A stretch of DNA of 9,225 nucleotides from contig CAZVVN010000098.1 in the NCBI GenBank assembly GCA_964630665.1, forward strand, positions 1 to 9,225, given 5' to 3'. The notes beneath the pieces are model-generated. The model was not told the origin of the DNA. It searched no databases and saw only the letters and a program-made list of their open reading frames with translations. Position numbers and translations under genes: made by a program. This DNA comes from UBA9619 sp964630665. Lineage in GTDB: Bacteria > Pseudomonadota > Gammaproteobacteria > Arenicellales > UBA868. Of this stretch, positions 6,683-9,225 are shown piece after piece; within the stretch, counting starts at the first letter, position 1, and every line of letters starts with the position of its first letter.

Positions 6683-8077
6683 TCAGACCCGCAGGATCTT
6701 ACCAGGATTCATGATATTGCCCGGGTCGAGCGCCAGCTTCAAGGTGCGCATGACACTCACGGCCTCACCGTGTTCGGCGACCAGGAAATCGATCTTGCCA
6801 TAGCCGATACCGTGCTCACCCGTACAGGTGCCACCCATAGCCAGCGCCCGCATCACCATTCGCTCATGGAGTGCCTCCGCCCGGGCCTGCTCGTCGGTAT
6901 CATCGTGATCCACGATCAGGCAAAGGTGAAAGTTTCCATCGCCCACGTGGCCTGCGATCGGCGCCAGAAGCCTGGATGCCTTGATGTCCGCCTGGGTCTC
7001 GGTGATACATTCGGCCAGTCGCGATATTGGCACACAGACATCTGTCGCCCAGATCTGGGCCTGCGGACGCATCGCCTTGCAGGCATAGGCGACGTCGTGG
7101 CGCGCCTGCCAGAGCCGGTTTCGCTCCTCGGTATTCGCGGTCCACTTGAAGTCTCCTCCGCCAAACTCCGCAGCAATCTCGGCCAGGCTCTCAGCCTGTT
7201 CCACGGCGTACGCCTCAGTGCCGTGGAACTCCAGAAACAGGGTCGGCGCAACTTCGAAATCGGTTTTTGAATAGTTGTTGATCGCCTCCATCTGGGTCTC
7301 ATCGACCAATTCGATACGGGCCACCGGGATGCCATACTGGATGGTCATGATGACGGTATTAACTGCCGATTCCACGTCTGGAAACGTACACACCGCCGAG
7401 GTGATCGCTTCGGGTATGCCGTAGAGCCGTAGTGTGATTTCAGTGATCACACCCAGGGTGCCCTCCGAACCGACGAACAAACGGGTCAGGTCGTAGCCGG
7501 CTGCTGATTTTCTGGAGCGGCGGGAGGTCCGGATGATCCGTCCGTCGGCCAGGACCACTGTCAGTGCCAGGACATTTTCGCGCATCGTGCCATAGCGCAC
7601 CGCGTTGGTACCGGAAGCCCGGCAGGCGGTCATGCCGCCAATGGACGCGTCGGCGCCGGGGTCAATAGGAAAGAACAGGCCGCTGTCTCTGAGATACTCG
7701 TTGAGCTGTTTGCGGGTGATGCCTGGCTGTACAACAACATCCAGATCCTCGGCATGTACTTCAATAACCTGGTTCATCTCCATCATGTTGATACATACCC
7801 CACCATACAACGCGCCAACGTGGCCTTCGAGGGCAGTACCGGTCCCGTAAGGAATCACCGGCACGTGGTACCGTGCACAGATCGTTACGATTTCACTGAC
7901 TTCCTCGGTGCTGTTGGGGGTGACGACTGCATCCGGGGGCACTGACGGATGAAACGATTCGTCCTTACCAAACCGTTCCCGTACACTACTCGACAGCGAG
8001 ACCTGGTCACCAAACCGAGTTACAAGCTGATCGATTGCGGCCTGGCTCGGACCATATTCATACGCCTGCTGAGCCAT
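6683..8077 (-). CDS. FAD-linked D-2-hydroxyacid (D-lactate) dehydrogenase, LDHD/GlcD type
   Basis: This 464-aa flavoprotein belongs to the vanillyl-alcohol-oxidase/PCMH superfamily and most resembles mitochondrial LDHD. That enzyme oxidises D-lactate and other D-2-hydroxyacids to 2-oxoacids and passes electrons to cytochrome c or quinone. The FAD-binding part has IPYGTGTALEGH (75-86), DLDVVVQPGITR (111-122), FFPIDPGADASIGG (135-148), SGTNAVRYGTMR (155-166) and FVGSEGTLGVIT (201-212). The C-terminal part has the metal/substrate His motif GHVGDGNFH (H377, H384), GTCTGEHGIG (E421, H422) and DPGNIMNPGKIL (451-462). No signal peptide or membrane segment is seen. ATG at 8077 has a strong AAAGGAG with 7-nt spacing (GGAG at 8085-8088). 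It is the first gene of a probable operon with the GGT-family and AlkB-like genes. GlcD (glycolate oxidase subunit) is a near relative, but no glcE or glcF is present, which favours a stand-alone D-lactate-type enzyme. Confidence 0.9.
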   Translation of the reverse strand: MAQQAYEYGPSQAAIDQLVTRFGDQVSLSSSVRERFGKDESFHPSVPPDAVVTPNSTEEVSEIVTICARYHVPVIPYGTGTALEGHVGALYGGVCINMMEMNQVIEVHAEDLDVVVQPGITRKQLNEYLRDSGLFFPIDPGADASIGGMTACRASGTNAVRYGTMRENVLALTVVLADGRIIRTSRRSRKSAAGYDLTRLFVGSEGTLGVITEITLRLYGIPEAITSAVCTFPDVESAVNTVIMTIQYGIPVARIELVDETQMEAINNYSKTDFEVAPTLFLEFHGTEAYAVEQAESLAEIAAEFGGGDFKWTANTEERNRLWQARHDVAYACKAMRPQAQIWATDVCVPISRLAECITETQADIKASRLLAPIAGHVGDGNFHLCLIVDHDDTDEQARAEALHERMVMRALAMGGTCTGEHGIGYGKIDFLVAEHGEAVSVMRTLKLALDPGNIMNPGKILRV

Positions 8078-8104
8078 GTCCAGTCTCCTTTATGACTTAC
8101 TGCC

Positions 8105-8124
8105 CGCCCCAGTATAGCGGGGCG
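8105..8124. promoter_or_regulatory. Inverted repeat around the -10 region in the divergent promoter
   Basis: CGCCCC (8105-8110) and GGGGCG (8119-8124) form a perfect 6-bp inverted repeat around an 8-nt centre. On the minus strand the centre contains TATACT, a good -10 hexamer for the dehydrogenase gene. A protein bound here would cover the promoter. There is no T-tract, so a terminator is unlikely. Confidence 0.35.
8111..8116 (-). promoter_or_regulatory. Putative -10 element for the dehydrogenase-GGT-alkB operon
   Basis: TATACT on the minus strand matches five of six positions of the sigma-70 -10 consensus. It lies 33 nt before the ATG at 8077, leaving room for a short leader with its strong Shine-Dalgarno. 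No good -35 hexamer sits 16-18 bp upstream, which would fit a promoter dependent on an activator. Confidence 0.4.
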
Positions 8125-8142
8125 CAGCACGGTCGTGTGCTG
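8125..8142. promoter_or_regulatory. 18-bp inverted repeat, candidate regulator binding site
   Basis: CAGCAC (8125-8130) and GTGCTG (8137-8142) are perfect inverted arms separated by 6 bp. The repeat lies in the 110-bp space between two divergent metabolic genes, upstream of the TATACT element of the leftward operon and about 45 bp before the aldolase start. The size and symmetry suit a dimeric helix-turn-helix regulator. No regulator gene is adjacent in the window, so its identity is unknown. Confidence 0.3.
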
Positions 8143-8176
8143 GTTTCTGGTACCATGCGCACGAGTCGCGATCTTC

Positions 8177-8180
8177 GGAG
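8177..8180 (+). promoter_or_regulatory. Shine-Dalgarno choosing the ATG at 8188
   Basis: GGAG lies 7 nt before ATG 8188 but only 1 nt before an in-frame ATG at 8182. The spacing therefore selects 8188. It argues against the open frame that extends upstream to 8035 across the divergent promoter and into the start of the dehydrogenase gene. Confidence 0.7.
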
Positions 8181-8187
8181 AATGGAC

Positions 8188-8955
8188 ATGGCAACGATCC
8201 GCCCACAGACCCTCAAGGACTCAACTCGATTCGGGCAGGCGGAATGGGATGCGAGGGTAGAACTCGCTGCGTGCTACCGGATATTCGACCACCTGGACTG
8301 GACCGAGTTGATCTACAACCACATCACGTTGCGCATTCCAGGGCCAGAGAAACATTTTCTGATCAATCCATTCGGCCTGCACTACAGCGAGGTCACCGCG
8401 TCCAACCTGGTCAAGATCGACCTGGAAGGTAACAACGTAGGCGACAGCGACTACCCGGTGAACCGCGCAGGCTACGTGATCCACAGTGCAATTCATCGAC
8501 ACCGTGATGATGCCCACTGCGTCATGCACACTCACACGACCGCCGGCATGGCAGTGGCCTGCCTCGCTGAAGGCCTTGCCCGGGATAATTTCTACGGGGC
8601 GTTCCTGCCCAAAGTCGCTTACCACGATTTTCAGGGTGTGACGACAGATCTCGCCGAACAGGCAGACCTTGTGAAAAGCCTGGGCCAGGCCAATGCATTG
8701 ATCCTGCGCAGCCACGGCCTGCTGTCCTGTGGAGAAACACCGGCAAAAGCATTCAGTGTGCTGTGGACACTGGAGCGAGCATGTCAGATCCAACTCGCCA
8801 GCCACTCGATGAATAAACCCGTGCTGCCGCTGCCCGCCAAGGCGTTCGAACGCTCATCAGAAGTCGTCAACAGGCCGAATTACGAACCTGAACAGCTGGT
8901 TCTCGACTGGCTGCGAAGGGAAATCGACAAACAGGACCCGGGCTACGCCAGCTGA
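8188..8955 (+). CDS. Class II aldolase/adducin-domain protein
   Basis: The 255-aa product has the class II aldolase/adducin fold shared by fuculose-phosphate aldolase (FucA), ribulose-5-phosphate 4-epimerase and the adducin head. Two histidines in MHTHTTAG (H114, H116) and one in RSHGLLSCG (H176) form the expected divalent-metal site. YNHITLRIPG (43-52), INPFGLHYSEV (59-69) and NRAGYVIHSAIH (92-103) are family landmarks. The catalytic Glu of FucA (SEWRFH) aligns with a Gly in AGYVIH, so FucA-type aldolase chemistry cannot be assumed. Many bacterial proteins of this subgroup share that change and have no assigned substrate. The start is ATG 8188, selected by GGAG at 7-nt spacing. It is transcribed away from the dehydrogenase operon, and a thioesterase gene follows after 40 bp, probably in the same transcript. 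An epimerase, decarboxylase or aldolase role all remain possible. Confidence 0.87.
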   Translation: MATIRPQTLKDSTRFGQAEWDARVELAACYRIFDHLDWTELIYNHITLRIPGPEKHFLINPFGLHYSEVTASNLVKIDLEGNNVGDSDYPVNRAGYVIHSAIHRHRDDAHCVMHTHTTAGMAVACLAEGLARDNFYGAFLPKVAYHDFQGVTTDLAEQADLVKSLGQANALILRSHGLLSCGETPAKAFSVLWTLERACQIQLASHSMNKPVLPLPAKAFERSSEVVNRPNYEPEQLVLDWLRREIDKQDPGYAS

Positions 8956-8995
8956 CCCGGCGATCGATCCTTTACCGGCAAACCAGGCTTCTACG

Positions 8996-9225
8996 ATGAC
9001 CATGTACTGGCGTGAGATTTCGGTCCCGTGGGGAGAATCCGATCCCTTCGGCCTGGTGTATTACCCGAGGATCGTGGCCTGGTTCAATGACACCGAGCAT
9101 GAGCTGTTCCGGACCATCGGCTATCCCATCGACCAGATGATCCGGGAGGACCGGACGACCTTCGTGATGGGAGAGATCCACTTTCGGTTCATCGGGCCGG
9201 CAGCGTACGGTGACCGGGTGATGAC
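8996..9225 (+). CDS. 4HBT-fold acyl-CoA thioesterase (YbgC/FadM-like), 3' end cut off
   Basis: An open frame runs from ATG 8996 to the window end, giving 76 codons of an expected 130-150. The N-terminal segment VPWGESDPFGLVYYPRIVAW (residues 10-29) matches the hot-dog thioesterase pattern of the 4-hydroxybenzoyl-CoA thioesterase/YbgC/FadM group. D16 sits at the position of the catalytic Asp, followed by a helix of the form FNDTEHELFRTIG. These enzymes hydrolyse acyl- or aroyl-CoA esters in the cytoplasm, and the substrate cannot be read from this fragment. The Shine-Dalgarno is weak (AGG 8 nt upstream), and a second ATG two codons later (9002) is possible. The 40-bp gap after the aldolase-fold gene, on the same strand, suggests co-transcription. 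Confidence 0.85.
   Translation, partial: MTMYWREISVPWGESDPFGLVYYPRIVAWFNDTEHELFRTIGYPIDQMIREDRTTFVMGEIHFRFIGPAAYGDRVM

Noticed and set aside
8035..8187. Upstream extension of the aldolase-fold protein by 51 residues
   Set aside because: It would cross the divergent promoter and overlap the dehydrogenase start, while a well-spaced GGAG supports ATG 8188.

Overview
The window looks like ordinary chromosomal DNA from a GC-rich proteobacterium, most likely a gammaproteobacterium. The main support is the left third: a tRNA-Thr(UGU) gene preceded on the same strand by a small SPOR-type membrane protein, birA and rarA, with coaX close by. In Pseudomonas and relatives, birA, coaX and a SPOR-type gene lead into the tRNA cluster upstream of tufB. 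No insertion sequence, phage gene, CRISPR array or integrase was seen, and I cannot name the species.

Layout. Positions 1-3250 are a leftward block: rarA, birA (overlapping rarA by 4 bp), a 162-bp gap, the SPOR-type gene, then a promoter-like site and tRNA-Thr, which runs off the left edge. A 294-bp spacer separates rarA from the rightward coaX (3545-4315). coaX meets a second leftward block tail to tail, with 17 bp between the stops. In transcription order that block (8077 down to 4333) is an LDHD-type FAD-linked D-2-hydroxyacid dehydrogenase, a gamma-glutamyltransferase-family protein and an AlkB/ALKBH2-like dioxygenase. Gaps of 46 and 51 bp suggest one operon. A 110-bp divergent regulatory region with two inverted repeats separates it from a rightward pair: a class II aldolase/adducin-domain protein and a 4HBT-fold thioesterase cut by the right edge.

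How the genes fit together. The left block is housekeeping: fork and recombination maintenance (RarA), biotin attachment (BirA), CoA synthesis (CoaX), envelope/peptidoglycan association (SPOR) and translation (tRNA). The right half is metabolic and repair-related: D-lactate or other D-2-hydroxyacid oxidation, gamma-glutamyl hydrolysis or transfer, alkylated nucleic-acid repair, an aldolase-fold enzyme of unknown substrate, and acyl-CoA hydrolysis. A link through glutathione and reactive-aldehyde metabolism is possible but is only inference.

I do not see a clearly novel defence or mobile system. The most worthwhile oddities are the rearranged birA/coaX neighbourhood, the GGT homologue lacking both signal peptide and lid loop, the aldolase-fold protein lacking the canonical catalytic Glu, and the inverted repeats in the divergent promoter.
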